Shown in pieces: positions 51,310-61,869 of a DNA stretch of 64,000 nt (its first letter is position 1; every line of letters begins with the position of its first letter). The translations under genes were made by a program, and so were the position numbers. The stretch lies in the NCBI RefSeq assembly GCF_921292975.1, contig NZ_CAKLCM010000002.1, positions 1-64,000 on the forward strand. Direction: 5' to 3'. Source of the DNA: Vibrio hippocampi (GTDB lineage: Bacteria > Pseudomonadota > Gammaproteobacteria > Enterobacterales > Vibrionaceae). The notes beneath the pieces were generated by a model. It worked only from the letters and a program-made list of their open reading frames with translations. It searched no databases and was not told the DNA's origin.

Positions 51310-52434
51310 ATGCATCAGGAATCACCTATTAAACGTCGTAAATCGACAAGGATTTACGTGGGCGATGTGCCAATTGGCGACGGCGCTCCTATCGCAGTTC
51401 AGTCCATGACCAACACTCGCACCACAGATGTGGCGGCGACTGTCGCTCAGATCAAAGCGCTTGAGAATGTGGGTGCAGATATCGTTCGCGTCTCTGTTCC
51501 GACGATGGAAGCGGCTGAAGCTTTCCGACAAATCAAGCAGCAAGTTGCGATCCCACTGGTCGCGGACATCCACTTTGACTACCGTATTGCATTAAAAGTT
51601 GCAGAATACGGTGTGGATTGCTTGCGTATCAACCCAGGTAATATCGGTAAAGAAGACCGTATCCGTGCAGTTGTGGATTGTGCACGAGATAACAATATTC
51701 CTATCCGTATTGGTGTTAACGGCGGCTCATTGGAAAAAGATATCCAAATGAAGTACGGCGAACCCACGCCGGAAGCCTTGGTTGAATCAGCCATGCGTCA
51801 TGTTGATATTCTAGACCGACTCAACTTTGATCAGTTTAAGGTCAGTGTTAAGGCATCCGATGTGTTCTTGGCCGTTGACTCTTATCGCTTACTGGCACAA
51901 AAAATTGATCAACCCCTGCACTTAGGAATTACTGAGGCGGGTGGGGCGAGAGCTGGTGCAGTAAAATCCTCGGTTGGTTTGGGGATGCTGTTGGCGGAAG
52001 GTATTGGTGATACATTGCGTATTTCTTTGGCCGCTGATCCAGTAGAAGAGATCAAAGTCGGTTTTGATATTCTAAAATCACTTCGTATTCGCTCGCGCGG
52101 TATTAACTTCATCGCTTGTCCGAGTTGTTCTCGTCAAGAGTTTGATGTCATTGGCACCGTGAACGCGCTTGAGCAGCGTCTAGAAGATATTATCACCCCA
52201 ATGGATGTGTCGATTATTGGCTGTGTGGTGAATGGTCCGGGTGAAGCGGAAGTGTCCCACCTTGGCTTGGCTGGCAGCAATCGTAAAAGTGCATTTTACC
52301 AAGATGGCATTCGTCAAAAAGAACGATTTGATAACGATGATCTCGTCAACCAACTCGAAACGAAAATTCGCGCAAAAGCTTCAATGATGGATGAAAATAA
52401 CCGCATTGAAGTGAATCAAGTCGAAGACAAATAA
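51310..52434 (+). CDS. ispG: 4-hydroxy-3-methylbut-2-en-1-yl diphosphate synthase IspG
   Basis: 374 aa, usual length. TIM barrel plus a C-terminal [4Fe-4S] domain whose ligands C270, C273 and C305 ([20 protein letters not shown]) are at the same positions as in E. coli. It performs the penultimate step of the MEP isoprenoid pathway. Between rodZ and hisS, as in E. coli. Confidence 0.97.
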   Translation: MHQESPIKRRKSTRIYVGDVPIGDGAPIAVQSMTNTRTTDVAATVAQIKALENVGADIVRVSVPTMEAAEAFRQIKQQVAIPLVADIHFDYRIALKVAEYGVDCLRINPGNIGKEDRIRAVVDCARDNNIPIRIGVNGGSLEKDIQMKYGEPTPEALVESAMRHVDILDRLNFDQFKVSVKASDVFLAVDSYRLLAQKIDQPLHLGITEAGGARAGAVKSSVGLGMLLAEGIGDTLRISLAADPVEEIKVGFDILKSLRIRSRGINFIACPSCSRQEFDVIGTVNALEQRLEDIITPMDVSIIGCVVNGPGEAEVSHLGLAGSNRKSAFYQDGIRQKERFDNDDLVNQLETKIRAKASMMDENNRIEVNQVEDK

Positions 52435-52460
52435 TCTCAACGATAAAACGGTATTTAGCT

Positions 52461-53729
52461 GTGGCAAAAACTATTCAAGCAATCCGAGGCATGAACGATT
52501 GTCTCCCAACTCAATCTCCACTTTGGCAAAAAGTTGAGAATACAGTGAAACATGTTATCAGTGCATATGGTTACAACGAAGTCCGTATGCCAATCGTTGA
52601 GATGACGCATCTATTTAGCCGAGCGATTGGTGAAGTCACTGACGTGGTAGAAAAAGAGATGTACACCTTTGAGGATCGCAACGGTGATAGCTTAACACTT
52701 CGTCCAGAAGGTACGGCAGGCTGTGTTCGCTCTGGGATTGAAAACGGTCTACTTTACAACCAAGAACAGCGTCTTTGGTACATGGGTCCTATGTTCCGCC
52801 ATGAACGTCCACAAAAAGGTCGTTATCGTCAATTCCACCAGTGTGGTGTTGAGGTATTTGGTCTAAATGGTCCTGATGTTGACGCAGAACTGATTATGAT
52901 GACGGCACGTCTTTGGCGTGAGTTAGGCATCGATAAGCACGTACGCTTGGAACTGAACTCTATCGGTTCTCTTGAAGCCCGTGCTAACTACCGAAGCGCG
53001 CTGATTGCGCACCTCGAACAGCATATTGATGTGCTCGATGAAGACAGTAAGCGTCGTATGCACAGCAATCCACTGCGTGTTCTAGACAGCAAGAACCCAG
53101 AGGTTCAAGCGATTTTGGTCGATGCGCCGGAACTGTCTGATTATCTTGATGAAGAGTCGAAAGCACACTTTGCCGGTCTTTGTGAACTTTTAGACGCTGC
53201 GGGTATCGAATATACCGTGAATCAGCGTCTCGTTCGTGGTTTGGATTACTATAACCGTACTGTATTCGAATGGATCACTGACAGCCTTGGTGCCCAAGGT
53301 ACTGTCTGTGGCGGTGGTCGTTACGACGGTCTAGTTGAACAACTCGGTGGTAAACCAACCCCAGGCGTTGGTTTTGCGATGGGGCTAGAACGCCTTGTGC
53401 TGATGATGGAAACGCTTGAACTGACGGATGTGCGTCGTAGCGTTGACGTTTACATCGTAACTGGTGGCGAAGGAACGATGATGGCAGGGATGAAGTTGGC
53501 AGAAAATCTGCGTGAAACTCTTCCTGGTATCCGTGTCATGAATCACTTTGGTGGCGGTAACTTTAAGAAACAATTTAAGCGTGCAGATAAAGTCGGTGCG
53601 CTGTTTGCTCTGGTGCTTGGTGAGAACGAAGTTGCTGAGAATACGGTCGTTGTCAAAGATTTGCAGGGTGGCGACCAAGAAACAGTTGCTCAAACTGAGT
53701 TAGCCGTTAAATTAGCTCATATTATCTAA
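52461..53729 (+). CDS. hisS: Histidyl-tRNA synthetase
   Basis: 422 aa class II synthetase, GTG start ([16 protein letters not shown]). Motif 2 is [17 protein letters not shown], the histidine-specific motif is [15 protein letters not shown], and motif 3 is [15 protein letters not shown]. The C-terminal anticodon domain starts near 330. Confidence 0.98.
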   Translation: MAKTIQAIRGMNDCLPTQSPLWQKVENTVKHVISAYGYNEVRMPIVEMTHLFSRAIGEVTDVVEKEMYTFEDRNGDSLTLRPEGTAGCVRSGIENGLLYNQEQRLWYMGPMFRHERPQKGRYRQFHQCGVEVFGLNGPDVDAELIMMTARLWRELGIDKHVRLELNSIGSLEARANYRSALIAHLEQHIDVLDEDSKRRMHSNPLRVLDSKNPEVQAILVDAPELSDYLDEESKAHFAGLCELLDAAGIEYTVNQRLVRGLDYYNRTVFEWITDSLGAQGTVCGGGRYDGLVEQLGGKPTPGVGFAMGLERLVLMMETLELTDVRRSVDVYIVTGGEGTMMAGMKLAENLRETLPGIRVMNHFGGGNFKKQFKRADKVGALFALVLGENEVAENTVVVKDLQGGDQETVAQTELAVKLAHII

Positions 53730-53811
53730 GTATTGGATTCAGCAACCGGATGATGCGAGTACATTCCATCATTCGGGATGTTAAAAAGTTTAAGTTTAAT
53801 GAGGACAGGAA

Positions 53812-54426
53812 GTGGAACTCTACGATTCTGAAGAACAACAAGTAGAAGCAATTAAAGATTGGTGGAAAGAGAACGGCAAAGCTGTGGTTCTCGGTGTAGT
53901 GGTGGGTTTAGGCGGTCTGTTTGGCTGGCGTTACTACCAAGATTCGACCATTGCTGCACAAGAGCAAGCTTCTGCGCAATACATGAAAGTGGTAGAGGCT
54001 GTTGCTGAAAATGGCAGTCAAGTTAGCTCAGACGTTCAAGATTTCATTGATGCTAACCAAGGCACGGAATATTCAGTACTTGCGGCGATGCAACTTGCTA
54101 AAGCACAAGTGGAAGCGGGTGAGCTTGAATCTGCGCTAGCGCAATTAAAGTGGGCACAAAGCAATACTAAAGACGCTGCTTTAACACCGATGGTGACATT
54201 CCGTGTTGCTCGTGTACTGGCGGCACAAGGCGATAATGCTGGTGCTCGTGCTGAACTAGACAAGATCAAACAAGAGTCTTGGACAGGTCGTGTTGCCGAA
54301 TTGCGTGGCGACATCGCGATTAGCGAAGGTGACCGTGATGCGGCTTATATTGCCTACACAGAAGCTCAGCAATCAGCCGACGCCAGTCAGGTATTGCAAG
54401 TTAAATTGGACGATCTTGCCAAGTAA
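53812..54426 (+). CDS. yfgM: YfgM, ancillary protein of the Sec translocon
   Basis: 204 aa, GTG start with AGGA upstream. A short cytoplasmic N terminus, one membrane helix (about 24-41, VVLGVVVGLGGLFGWRYY), and a periplasmic TPR-like helical domain rich in Ala (about 50-204). In E. coli it works with PpiD at SecYEG and passes substrates to periplasmic chaperones. It sits between hisS and bamB, the conserved order. Confidence 0.94.
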   Translation: MELYDSEEQQVEAIKDWWKENGKAVVLGVVVGLGGLFGWRYYQDSTIAAQEQASAQYMKVVEAVAENGSQVSSDVQDFIDANQGTEYSVLAAMQLAKAQVEAGELESALAQLKWAQSNTKDAALTPMVTFRVARVLAAQGDNAGARAELDKIKQESWTGRVAELRGDIAISEGDRDAAYIAYTEAQQSADASQVLQVKLDDLAK

Positions 54427-54437
54427 GGGCTTAGCCA

Positions 54438-55595
54438 ATGAAGAAACTGTTTAAAAAGTGGCTGTTACCAATCTCGGTATTAGGGATTATCGTTGGTTGT
54501 TCTAGCGAAGAAGACTCTATCGTGATGGCGCCTCTACCTGTTGTAGACAGTGAATTTACTCCAAGCACAGAGTGGTCTTCTAGTATCGGCAGCGGCGTTG
54601 GTCAATACTTTTCCAACTTGTCACCTGTGTATGCTTACGACAACCTGTTTGTCGCAAGCCGTGATGGTGTTGTGAAAGCTTATGACGTCGAGACAGGAAA
54701 CACACTGTGGCAAACCAAAGTTGAATCTGAAACGTTGCCCCGCTTGTCTGGTGGTCTGTCAGCGGCTTATGAAAAGCTGTATATCGGCACCGAAAATGGC
54801 GAAGTGATTGCACTTTCTATTGAAAATGGCGAAGAGCTATGGCGAGCGAATGTCAAAGGTGAAGTCTTAGCAAACCCTGTCGCGGATGCCAGTCTAATTA
54901 TGGTTCACACCAGCCAAGGTTTGTTAGTGGGACTGGATCAAGCTGATGGCAGCGAGCGCTGGACAATTAGCACCGATGTGCCAAATCTGACATTGCGCGG
55001 TGATAGTACGCCTGTTGCAGAATCAGGTGGTGTTTTCTGGGGTACAGCGAATGGTCGTATTGCTGCGGCAATCGTCGAACGTGGTCAATTGATTTGGCAA
55101 CAACCCGTGGGCACACCAAAAGGATCGACCGAGATTGATCGTTTAGTGGATGTAGACGCCTCACCGATTATTTTGGGTGGACAGCTTTTCACTATCGGCT
55201 TTAATGGTCAGCTGATCTCTATTGATCTGCGAACGGGTAATCCGGTTTGGAAACGTAATTACTCGTCAGTGAGTGATATGGCGACGGACAATCGTAACCT
55301 CTATGTGGTCACGGATACCGATCATTTAGTCGCTGTTGATGCACGTAGTGGCACTGAACTTTGGAAAAATAACCAACTTGAGTACCGACAGTTAACGGAT
55401 CCCGTGATCATTGATGGTTATCTCGTTGTTGGTGATAGCCTGGGTTATTTGCACTGGCTTGATCGTGAGACTGGAGAGTTCGTTGCTCAGCAATTGATTC
55501 ACGATAGTGGCATGGCTGTCGGACCGACTTTAGTCGACGGTGGTTACGTCATCATGGCTCGTGACGGTCAGCTAAAGAAACTGACGATCCAATAA
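54438..55595 (+). CDS. bamB: Outer membrane assembly lipoprotein BamB
   Basis: 385 aa lipoprotein. The signal peptide is 1-20 and the lipid-anchored cysteine C21 follows the lipobox IIVG. The rest is an eight-bladed propeller of PQQ-type repeats, such as GNTLWQTKVESE, GEELWRANVKGE, GSERWTISTD, GNPVWKRNYSS and GTELWKNNQLEY. It helps BamA fold outer-membrane proteins. 11 nt after yfgM. Confidence 0.97.
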   Translation: MKKLFKKWLLPISVLGIIVGCSSEEDSIVMAPLPVVDSEFTPSTEWSSSIGSGVGQYFSNLSPVYAYDNLFVASRDGVVKAYDVETGNTLWQTKVESETLPRLSGGLSAAYEKLYIGTENGEVIALSIENGEELWRANVKGEVLANPVADASLIMVHTSQGLLVGLDQADGSERWTISTDVPNLTLRGDSTPVAESGGVFWGTANGRIAAAIVERGQLIWQQPVGTPKGSTEIDRLVDVDASPIILGGQLFTIGFNGQLISIDLRTGNPVWKRNYSSVSDMATDNRNLYVVTDTDHLVAVDARSGTELWKNNQLEYRQLTDPVIIDGYLVVGDSLGYLHWLDRETGEFVAQQLIHDSGMAVGPTLVDGGYVIMARDGQLKKLTIQ

Positions 55596-55620
55596 TAATT
55601 TCGTGATACAATTCACATCT

Positions 55621-55653
55621 GGCTCCTTTCTGTTTTCAGTTAGGAGCCGTTTT
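55621..55653 (+). terminator. Terminator after bamB
   Basis: Stem GGCTCCT / AGGAGCC with a CTG / CAG inner pairing, followed by GTTTT. It suggests that der has its own promoter. Confidence 0.8.
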
Positions 55654-55758
55654 ATTGCTGCGAAGCAAAAGGATTTGTCCATTTGGATAGATGAAGTGGT
55701 TGTACTTAGGTGATTCCGTCGCCGAGTTGCGAACAGATAAGAGAATCATTCTAAGTAG

Positions 55759-55786
55759 ATAGGTAAAATAGTGACTTTTTACCTAT
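55759..55786. repeat. Perfect 10-bp inverted repeat before der
   Basis: ATAGGTAAAA and TTTTACCTAT around an 8-nt spacer (TAGTGACT), ending 34 bp before the der start. The size fits either an operator for a dimeric regulator or an RNA hairpin. No known regulator is suggested by the sequence alone. Confidence 0.7.
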
Positions 55787-55820
55787 AACTACAATATAAA
55801 GAATAAGTGTAGAGGTTAAT

Positions 55821-57305
55821 ATGGTACCTGTTGTTGCCCTAGTTGGACGCCCGAATGTGGGTAAGTCGACCCTGTTTAATAGACTAACACGCACCCGTGA
55901 TGCGTTGGTTGCTGACTTTCCGGGACTCACTCGCGATCGTAAATATGGTCAGGCGAAACTAGGCGAGCATGAGTTTATTGTAATTGATACCGGCGGTATT
56001 GATGGCACGGAAGAAGGTGTAGAAACCAAGATGGCAGCTCAGTCGCTTGCAGCGATTGATGAAGCCGATGTCGTGCTGTTTATGGTGGATGGTCGTGCGG
56101 GTCTAACGGTTGCCGATGAAGCCATTGCTCAACACTTAAGAAAGATTGAAAAGCCGGCTTTTCTTGTGGTTAACAAGGTAGATGGAATTGATGCCGATGC
56201 TGCAAGTGCCGAATTTTGGCAATTGGGCGTTGAAAGCATGTATCAGATCGCGGCGGCTCATGGACGCGGCGTGTCTGCACTTATTGATCGTGCTCTTAAT
56301 CCGTTTGCTGAATCACTGAATGACCAAGCGGAAATTGAAGACCTAACCGGTTTCGAAGATCCAGAAGATGAGAAACTGGATTACACCGAAGAAGAAGCGG
56401 AAGCGGAATTCCAGCGTCTGCAAGACCAGCCAATCAAGTTGGCGATTATCGGTCGTCCAAACGTGGGTAAATCAACACTAACTAACCGTATTTTGGGTGA
56501 AGAACGTGTTGTTGTTTACGATATGCCGGGTACAACCCGTGACTCTATTTATATCCCGATGCAACGTGATGAGCGCGAGTACGTCTTAATTGATACGGCA
56601 GGTGTTCGTCGTCGTAAGCGCATTAATGAAACCGTCGAAAAGTTTTCTGTGGTGAAAACCCTAAAAGCGGTAGAAGACGCTAACGTTGTTCTACTGGTAA
56701 TCGACGCGCGTGAAAATATTTCAGACCAAGATCTGAGCCTATTGGGCTTTGCACTTAACGCGGGTCGTTCCATTGTCATCGCGGTGAACAAATGGGACGG
56801 TCTGGATATGGACGTTAAAGAACACGTGAAGAAAGAGCTAGATCGTCGCTTAGGCTTTGTCGACTTCGCGCGTATTCACTTTATCTCTGCTCTGCATGGC
56901 ACAGGTGTTGGTCACTTGTTCGAATCGGTACAAGAAGCCTATAAGTCGGCGACAACACGCGTCGGTACTTCCGTGCTTACTCGTATCATGAAGATGGCGA
57001 CGGATGATCACCAACCACCTATGGTTCGTGGTCGTCGTGTTAAGCTTAAGTATGCGCATGCGGGTGGCTACAACCCACCGATCGTTGTTATTCACGGTAA
57101 CCTAGTCAATGAATTACCGGATAGCTACAAGCGCTACTTGATGAATTACTATCGTCGTTCTCTTGAGATCATGGGCACGCCGATTCGTATCCAGTTCCAA
57201 AGCAGCGACAACCCGTTTGAGGGTAAATCTAACAAGATGACCTTATCTCAAGATCGCAAGCGCAAACGCTTGATGAGCATGATGAAAGGTCGTCCAAAGA
57301 AATAA
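55821..57305 (+). CDS. der: Ribosome biogenesis GTPase Der
   Basis: 494 aa with two tandem GTPase domains. Each has a P loop GRPNVGKST (near 8 and 213), DTGGI or DTAGV, and NKVD or NKWD. The domains are separated by an acidic linker (about 170-205). A KH-like C-terminal domain ends in a basic tail. It is essential for 50S subunit maturation. Confidence 0.98.
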   Translation: MVPVVALVGRPNVGKSTLFNRLTRTRDALVADFPGLTRDRKYGQAKLGEHEFIVIDTGGIDGTEEGVETKMAAQSLAAIDEADVVLFMVDGRAGLTVADEAIAQHLRKIEKPAFLVVNKVDGIDADAASAEFWQLGVESMYQIAAAHGRGVSALIDRALNPFAESLNDQAEIEDLTGFEDPEDEKLDYTEEEAEAEFQRLQDQPIKLAIIGRPNVGKSTLTNRILGEERVVVYDMPGTTRDSIYIPMQRDEREYVLIDTAGVRRRKRINETVEKFSVVKTLKAVEDANVVLLVIDARENISDQDLSLLGFALNAGRSIVIAVNKWDGLDMDVKEHVKKELDRRLGFVDFARIHFISALHGTGVGHLFESVQEAYKSATTRVGTSVLTRIMKMATDDHQPPMVRGRRVKLKYAHAGGYNPPIVVIHGNLVNELPDSYKRYLMNYYRRSLEIMGTPIRIQFQSSDNPFEGKSNKMTLSQDRKRKRLMSMMKGRPKK

Positions 57306-57317
57306 TTTAACACCAAT

Positions 57318-57347
57318 AACGCCCTCTATTTTTAGAGGGCGTTTTTA
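57318..57347 (+). terminator. Terminator after der
   Basis: 11-bp stem AACGCCCTCTA / TAGAGGGCGTT and a T run, immediately before the next gene, whose ribosome site AAGGA follows it. Confidence 0.88.
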
Positions 57348-57360
57348 CAAGGATAGCTCA

Positions 57361-58221
57361 TTGATTCCTGCAACCAAAACCTACTTTTGTCATCAGACTT
57401 GGCAACTTGAGTCTGAGATCCTACTGATTGATTGTCACCAGCAATACACCGATATTGTGGTCGCTGCGACGCCATTTCATCCCATTAGTCATTTGTGGCC
57501 TGATCATCCTGCCGATAGAGGTACGCTGACTGTTAATAGCCAAAGCTATGCTGTTGATGATTGTTTGGTTGGGGCGGTAGAAACTGCGTCTCAAGCTCTA
57601 TTTGTCGGTCAAGATATTCCAGTGAAGCGGGATAGCGACGGTTGGGTTTTTGTGGTGGTACATCGAATTCAAGCAAGCAACCAATTGACTGTTGGAGACG
57701 CAATTGGTTTGCAAGTTGATCAGAATTTTCAGCAGGCGCTGAGTCGTGGACACAGTGCTGGTCATATCGCTTCATTCGCACTAAATAAAGTGCTGGCTGC
57801 AAACTACTGGCGAAAGGATGCTGACCGCAAGGACGGATTAGGGCATTATGATTTTAATAGTTACGCCCAAGAAACCAGCTTTGTGACAGCCAATCAATGC
57901 GTCGATAGCTACCGTTTAGGCAAGACGTTAAGAAAACGTGGCTTGAATACAGCCGAAATGATTGAAGATCTTGCTCAAATTGAGGCGGCGTGTAACCTGC
58001 AACTACAAGCATGGCTAACCAACGCCGTGCCCATCGAGATGAGACTGGAAGGTCCTTACCTTACCAGTTCGCGCTACTGGCTATGTGAACTCGATGAACA
58101 AACCGTAGCAATGCCTTGTGGTGGCACACACGCAAGCCACATGGCAGAACTGACTGGAATACGAATCCAGCTCAGTGCGACGGATAGCAATTATATCGAG
58201 ATGCTGACGACAGTAGATTGA
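57361..58221 (+). CDS. AlaX-like alanyl-tRNA editing domain protein
   Basis: 286 aa with a TTG start supported by AAGGA eight bases upstream. The central and C-terminal parts resemble the editing domain of alanyl-tRNA synthetase and free-standing AlaX. The zinc ligands H131 and H135 (RGHSAGH) and C253 and H257 (PCGGTHASH) are all present, in the order HxxxH ... CxxxH. Such proteins hydrolyse Ser or Gly mischarged on tRNA-Ala. The usual Gly-rich N-terminal motif (GGGQ type) is replaced by SHLWPDHPADRGTL. Function is therefore inferred, and it might act on another ester. Placed between der and yfgJ with no alaS nearby. Confidence 0.78.
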   Translation: MIPATKTYFCHQTWQLESEILLIDCHQQYTDIVVAATPFHPISHLWPDHPADRGTLTVNSQSYAVDDCLVGAVETASQALFVGQDIPVKRDSDGWVFVVVHRIQASNQLTVGDAIGLQVDQNFQQALSRGHSAGHIASFALNKVLAANYWRKDADRKDGLGHYDFNSYAQETSFVTANQCVDSYRLGKTLRKRGLNTAEMIEDLAQIEAACNLQLQAWLTNAVPIEMRLEGPYLTSSRYWLCELDEQTVAMPCGGTHASHMAELTGIRIQLSATDSNYIEMLTTVD

Positions 58222-58520
58222 ACTGACAGATTCATGTAAATGAAAATATTCGTTCGTGACGAACAAGAGATCTTTTTATTAACGTCTGAATTATTGTGTT
58301 TATTCACTCCGCGTTAGAATTTTATTCTATCTATAATCCAAATGCAGAATATGTAACTTATGCTTTCGGTGGGTGGTGATATAAATGTTCTTTTTATAGC
58401 AGATCGCTGATCAAAATAGAAAGAGCGAATGATCACTAAAAGATCCGAGTGAAATCTAGCCTAAGTTAGCGATTCGATTTAAAATCGTCTAGTTGTGTCA
58501 TGAGTAAGCGAGGTGTTGGA
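58222..58520. other. Gap before yfgJ
   Basis: About 300 nt, AT-rich, with no gene or clear signal. No convincing terminator follows the AlaX-like gene here. Confidence 0.5.
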
Positions 58521-58751
58521 ATGACTCAAACGATCAATGAATGCCCGGTGTGTGCTAATGAATTGGATTGGGATGGCAGCTATCTCTGTCGCCAATGTGA
58601 TAAGCACTACCAAAAGAAAGCCGATTGCCCGGATTGTGGTGCAGAATTAGAGAAACTACAGGCTTGCGGTGCTGCGAACTACTTCTGTAATAGCTGCAAT
58701 GAATTGAAATCTAAATCACGCCTGCAATTTTACTTTGTCGCTCAAGGTTAA
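58521..58751 (+). CDS. yfgJ: YfgJ-type zinc-ribbon protein
   Basis: 76 aa from the ATG at 58521; an in-frame ATG seven codons earlier is possible. Four CxxC pairs, CPVC, CRQC, CPDC and CNSC, suggest two zinc ribbons. The CPDC...LQACGAANYFC core matches E. coli YfgJ (CPDCHQPLQVLKACGAVDYFC), which also lies between der and xseA. Function unknown. Confidence 0.88.
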   Translation: MTQTINECPVCANELDWDGSYLCRQCDKHYQKKADCPDCGAELEKLQACGAANYFCNSCNELKSKSRLQFYFVAQG

Positions 58752-58778
58752 TACTGAACCGCTTTCTGTAGCTTATTA

Positions 58779-58826
58779 ACGTAAAAGCGAGTTAACACAA
58801 AACCGAGTCAACGCAAAAGCGAGCAT
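58779..58826. repeat. Degenerate 16-bp tandem repeat (three units) after yfgJ
   Basis: Units ACGTAAAAGCGAGTTA, ACACAAAACCGAGTCA and ACGCAAAAGCGAGCAT follow one another without a gap. The third unit supplies the left arm of the terminator and touches the xseA stop codon. Confidence 0.8.
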
Positions 58827-58842
58827 TACAGCTCGCTTTTTA
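58815..58842. terminator. Bidirectional terminator between yfgJ and xseA
   Basis: Stem AAAAGCGAGC / GCTCGCTTTT with an ATTACA loop. It overlaps the last codons and stop of xseA and carries T or A runs on both sides. Confidence 0.85.
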
Positions 58843-60208
58843 TTACCTTCGAAGTCACGATCCCTTGCTCTAACTTGGTGGTGATCACTTCATCTTTTTG
58901 TACTTGTTCAGCGTTTGTCACCACATCGCCGTGGCTATTTTGCGTAATCGAATAACCGCGATTTAGAGTAGCCAAAGGACTCACGGTATTCAGCTTTGCT
59001 GTCGTGCTAGCAAATTGATGTTGTAGGCGTTCAAGATAGCGTGTCATTGCCGCTTTAAGTTTAGACTCAGAGTAACTGATCTGCTGCTTGTTATTATTAA
59101 GCTTAATGACCGGAGAAGAGAGCATAAGCCGGTGTTGCTTATTGTTAAGGCTCAAGGCTTGCTGATCGATACGCTGCTTCATTGCTGTGATCAGTCTTAG
59201 CTCCATTTCATCTAACCGTTGACTTTGGCGCTGTAAACGATGCTTGGGATGTTGACCATTCATCGCTTGCTCAAGCCTTGCAAGCCGATGACTTTGGGTC
59301 GACATAAAGTGACGCATCGCTTGTTCAAGTCTCTGCTTTCTTCGCGTCACCTGTTCATGCTTATGAGAACTATCTTGGCTGACCAACTCCGCAGCTGCAC
59401 TCGGCGTTGGCGCTCTGACATCGGCAACATAATCGGCAATCGTCACGTCAACTTCATGCCCAACGGCACTGATGATTGGAATTTGACTGGCCGCAATGGT
59501 GCGCGCAACCACTTCATGGTTAAAGCACCATAAATCTTCCAGCGAACCGCCACCGCGACCGACAATTAACACATCACACTCGTTACGGCTGTTTGCGCGA
59601 CCAATGGCTTGAGCAATCTCAATGGCCGCGCTATCACCCTGTACGGTTGTTGGGTAAATCACCACAGGCAGTGAAGGATCACGGCGTTTCAATACATTGA
59701 GAATGTCAAAAAGGGCTGCGCCAGTTTTGGACGTGATGATTCCCACACATTGAGGATGAGAAGGCAGAGGCTTTTTATTGCCTTGAGCAAACAAACCTTC
59801 CCCAGCCAGTGACATTTTTAACTGCTCAAACTCTTGTTGTAATCGACCATCGCCTTCAGGCTGCATTGATTCGATGATCAGCTGATAATCCCCTCTGGGT
59901 TCGTACAGAGAGAGGCGAGCTTTAACGAGGACTTGCTTGCCGTTTTCTGGCTTAAAGTTCACACTACGATTGTTGCCACGGAACATGGCACATTTGACTT
60001 GGGCGCGACTGTCTTTGAGGGTTAAGTACCAATGACCCGAGACGGGTGCTGAGAAGTTAGAGATCTCACCGACGAGCCATACGATCCCCATTTCATTTTC
60101 TAATAGCAGACGAACTTCGGCGTTAAGACGCGAAACAGTGAAAATATTGCTGTTATTTGCCGAGGTGCGAGAAGGTGAACGAGGGGATAGGGACACAGCT
60201 AATCTCAT
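58826..60208 (-). CDS. xseA: Exodeoxyribonuclease VII large subunit
   Basis: 460 aa from the ATG at 60208. The true start is uncertain: GTG at 60196 is closer to the conserved beginning NNSNIFTVSRLNAEVRLLLE, and neither has a clear ribosome site. N-terminal OB fold (about 25-120), catalytic region with GIITSKTGAALFD, DVLIVGRGGGSLEDLWCFN and AVGHEVDVTIADYVAD, then a long coiled-coil part. With XseB it degrades single-stranded DNA from both ends. XseB is not in this window. Confidence 0.95.
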   Translation of the reverse strand: MRLAVSLSPRSPSRTSANNSNIFTVSRLNAEVRLLLENEMGIVWLVGEISNFSAPVSGHWYLTLKDSRAQVKCAMFRGNNRSVNFKPENGKQVLVKARLSLYEPRGDYQLIIESMQPEGDGRLQQEFEQLKMSLAGEGLFAQGNKKPLPSHPQCVGIITSKTGAALFDILNVLKRRDPSLPVVIYPTTVQGDSAAIEIAQAIGRANSRNECDVLIVGRGGGSLEDLWCFNHEVVARTIAASQIPIISAVGHEVDVTIADYVADVRAPTPSAAAELVSQDSSHKHEQVTRRKQRLEQAMRHFMSTQSHRLARLEQAMNGQHPKHRLQRQSQRLDEMELRLITAMKQRIDQQALSLNNKQHRLMLSSPVIKLNNNKQQISYSESKLKAAMTRYLERLQHQFASTTAKLNTVSPLATLNRGYSITQNSHGDVVTNAEQVQKDEVITTKLEQGIVTSKVIKSEL

Positions 60209-60283
60209 AGACGTGAGTATGGAAATTAGCGGCAATATAATACATATCAAGGGGGTAAATGCAAATAAAAAACAGAAAAATGT

Positions 60284-60313
60284 GTAGCCAATCGATTTTC
60301 TCGGGCGTATAAT
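60284..60313 (+). promoter_or_regulatory. Probable guaB promoter
   Basis: A perfect -10 TATAAT at 60308-60313 is followed by a GC-rich discriminator (CCCACCGC). An A-rich stretch upstream (60255-60280) could act as an UP element, but the -35 is weak. GC-rich discriminators go with stringent control, as known for guaBA in E. coli. Confidence 0.55.
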
Positions 60314-60405
60314 CCCACCGCAATATCTAATCCAAATCGCCTTATTATGCGAAACGATAAGGTCGGATTACTCCTTTAATTACCTCTAATTGTGAGATAT
60401 TGCAA

Positions 60406-61869
60406 ATGCTAAGAATTGCCAAAGAAGCGCTGACGTTCGATGATGTACTACTCGTTCCAGCTCACTCCACCGTTCTCCCAAATACTGCTGATCTTCGCAC
60501 TCGGCTAACAAAAAGTATTGACCTCAACATTCCAATGATTTCTGCGTCTATGGACACAGTGACTGAAGCGCGCCTTGCTATTGCGCTTGCCCAAGAGGGT
60601 GGAATCGGCTTTATCCACAAAAACATGTCAATTGAGCAACAGGCTGAGCAAGTTCGTCTTGTTAAGATCTTCGAAGCGGGTGTGGTTGCTAACCCAGTGA
60701 CGGTTCGCCCAGAAGAAACCATTGCTGACGTAATGGCACTGACTAAGAAACACGGCTTCGCTGGTTTCCCAGTCGTCAGTGAAAATAACGAGCTAGTTGG
60801 CATCATTACTGGTCGTGACGTTCGCTTTGTCACCGACCTAAGCAAACAAGTTTCAGCCGTGATGACGCCAAAAGAGCGTCTTGCAGCAGTTAAAGAAGGC
60901 GCGTCTCGTGAAGACGTTCAAGAAGAGATGCACCGTGCACGCGTTGAGAAAGTTCTGGTTGTGAACGACGAGTTCCAATTGACCGGTATGATCACAGCAA
61001 AAGACTTCCACAAAGCCGAGCGTAAACCAAACGCATGTAAAGATGAAAAAGGTCGTCTACGTGTTGGCGCAGCAGTAGGCGCTGGTGCAGGTAACGAAGA
61101 GCGTGTTAAAGCCTTGGTTGAAGCGGGTGTTGATGTTCTGCTTATCGACTCTTCACATGGTCATTCGGAAGGTGTTCTACAACGCATTCGTGAAACTCGT
61201 GCCGCTTTCCCAGATCTTGAAATCATCGGCGGTAATGTTGCCACAGCAGCAGGTGCTAAAGCCCTAATCGAAGCGGGTGTAAGTGCTGTTAAAGTGGGGA
61301 TTGGTCCAGGTTCTATCTGTACTACTCGTATCGTCACGGGCGTTGGTGTTCCACAGGTAACAGCGATTGCGGATGCAGCGTCTGTAGCAAATGAATACGA
61401 CATTCCAGTTATTGCTGATGGCGGTATCCGTTTCTCTGGTGATATCTGTAAAGCTATCGTGGCGGGTGCATCATGCGTGATGGTCGGTTCTATGTTCGCT
61501 GGTACCGAAGAAGCACCGGGTGAAGTGATTCTTTATCAAGGTCGTTCATACAAAGCTTACCGTGGTATGGGTTCTTTGGGCGCAATGTCTCAAGGCTCTT
61601 CGGATCGTTACTTCCAGACGGACAATGCGGCAGATAAGTTGGTACCAGAAGGTATCGAAGGTCGTATCGCATACAAAGGTCGTCTAAAAGAGATCGTTCA
61701 CCAGCAGATGGGTGGTCTACGTTCAAGCATGGGTCTAACTGGCTCTGCCACGATCGAAGATATGCGTACCAAAGCAGAGTTTGTACGAATCTCTGGCGCA
61801 GGTATGAAAGAGTCTCACGTACACGACGTGCAAATCACTAAGGAAGCTCCTAACTATCGTTTAGGTTAG
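60406..61869 (+). CDS. guaB: Inosine-5'-monophosphate dehydrogenase
   Basis: 487 aa. The start is at [20 protein letters not shown] (ATG 60406), identical to E. coli; GTGAGA serves as ribosome site. TIM barrel with two inserted CBS domains (about 93-205). The catalytic cysteine is C305 in GPGSICTTR, and the flap [15 protein letters not shown] follows. It oxidises IMP to XMP, the rate-limiting step to GMP. It is followed by guaA after 177 nt that hold a repeat, a hairpin and a PurR-like site. Confidence 0.98.
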   Translation: MLRIAKEALTFDDVLLVPAHSTVLPNTADLRTRLTKSIDLNIPMISASMDTVTEARLAIALAQEGGIGFIHKNMSIEQQAEQVRLVKIFEAGVVANPVTVRPEETIADVMALTKKHGFAGFPVVSENNELVGIITGRDVRFVTDLSKQVSAVMTPKERLAAVKEGASREDVQEEMHRARVEKVLVVNDEFQLTGMITAKDFHKAERKPNACKDEKGRLRVGAAVGAGAGNEERVKALVEAGVDVLLIDSSHGHSEGVLQRIRETRAAFPDLEIIGGNVATAAGAKALIEAGVSAVKVGIGPGSICTTRIVTGVGVPQVTAIADAASVANEYDIPVIADGGIRFSGDICKAIVAGASCVMVGSMFAGTEEAPGEVILYQGRSYKAYRGMGSLGAMSQGSSDRYFQTDNAADKLVPEGIEGRIAYKGRLKEIVHQQMGGLRSSMGLTGSATIEDMRTKAEFVRISGAGMKESHVHDVQITKEAPNYRLG

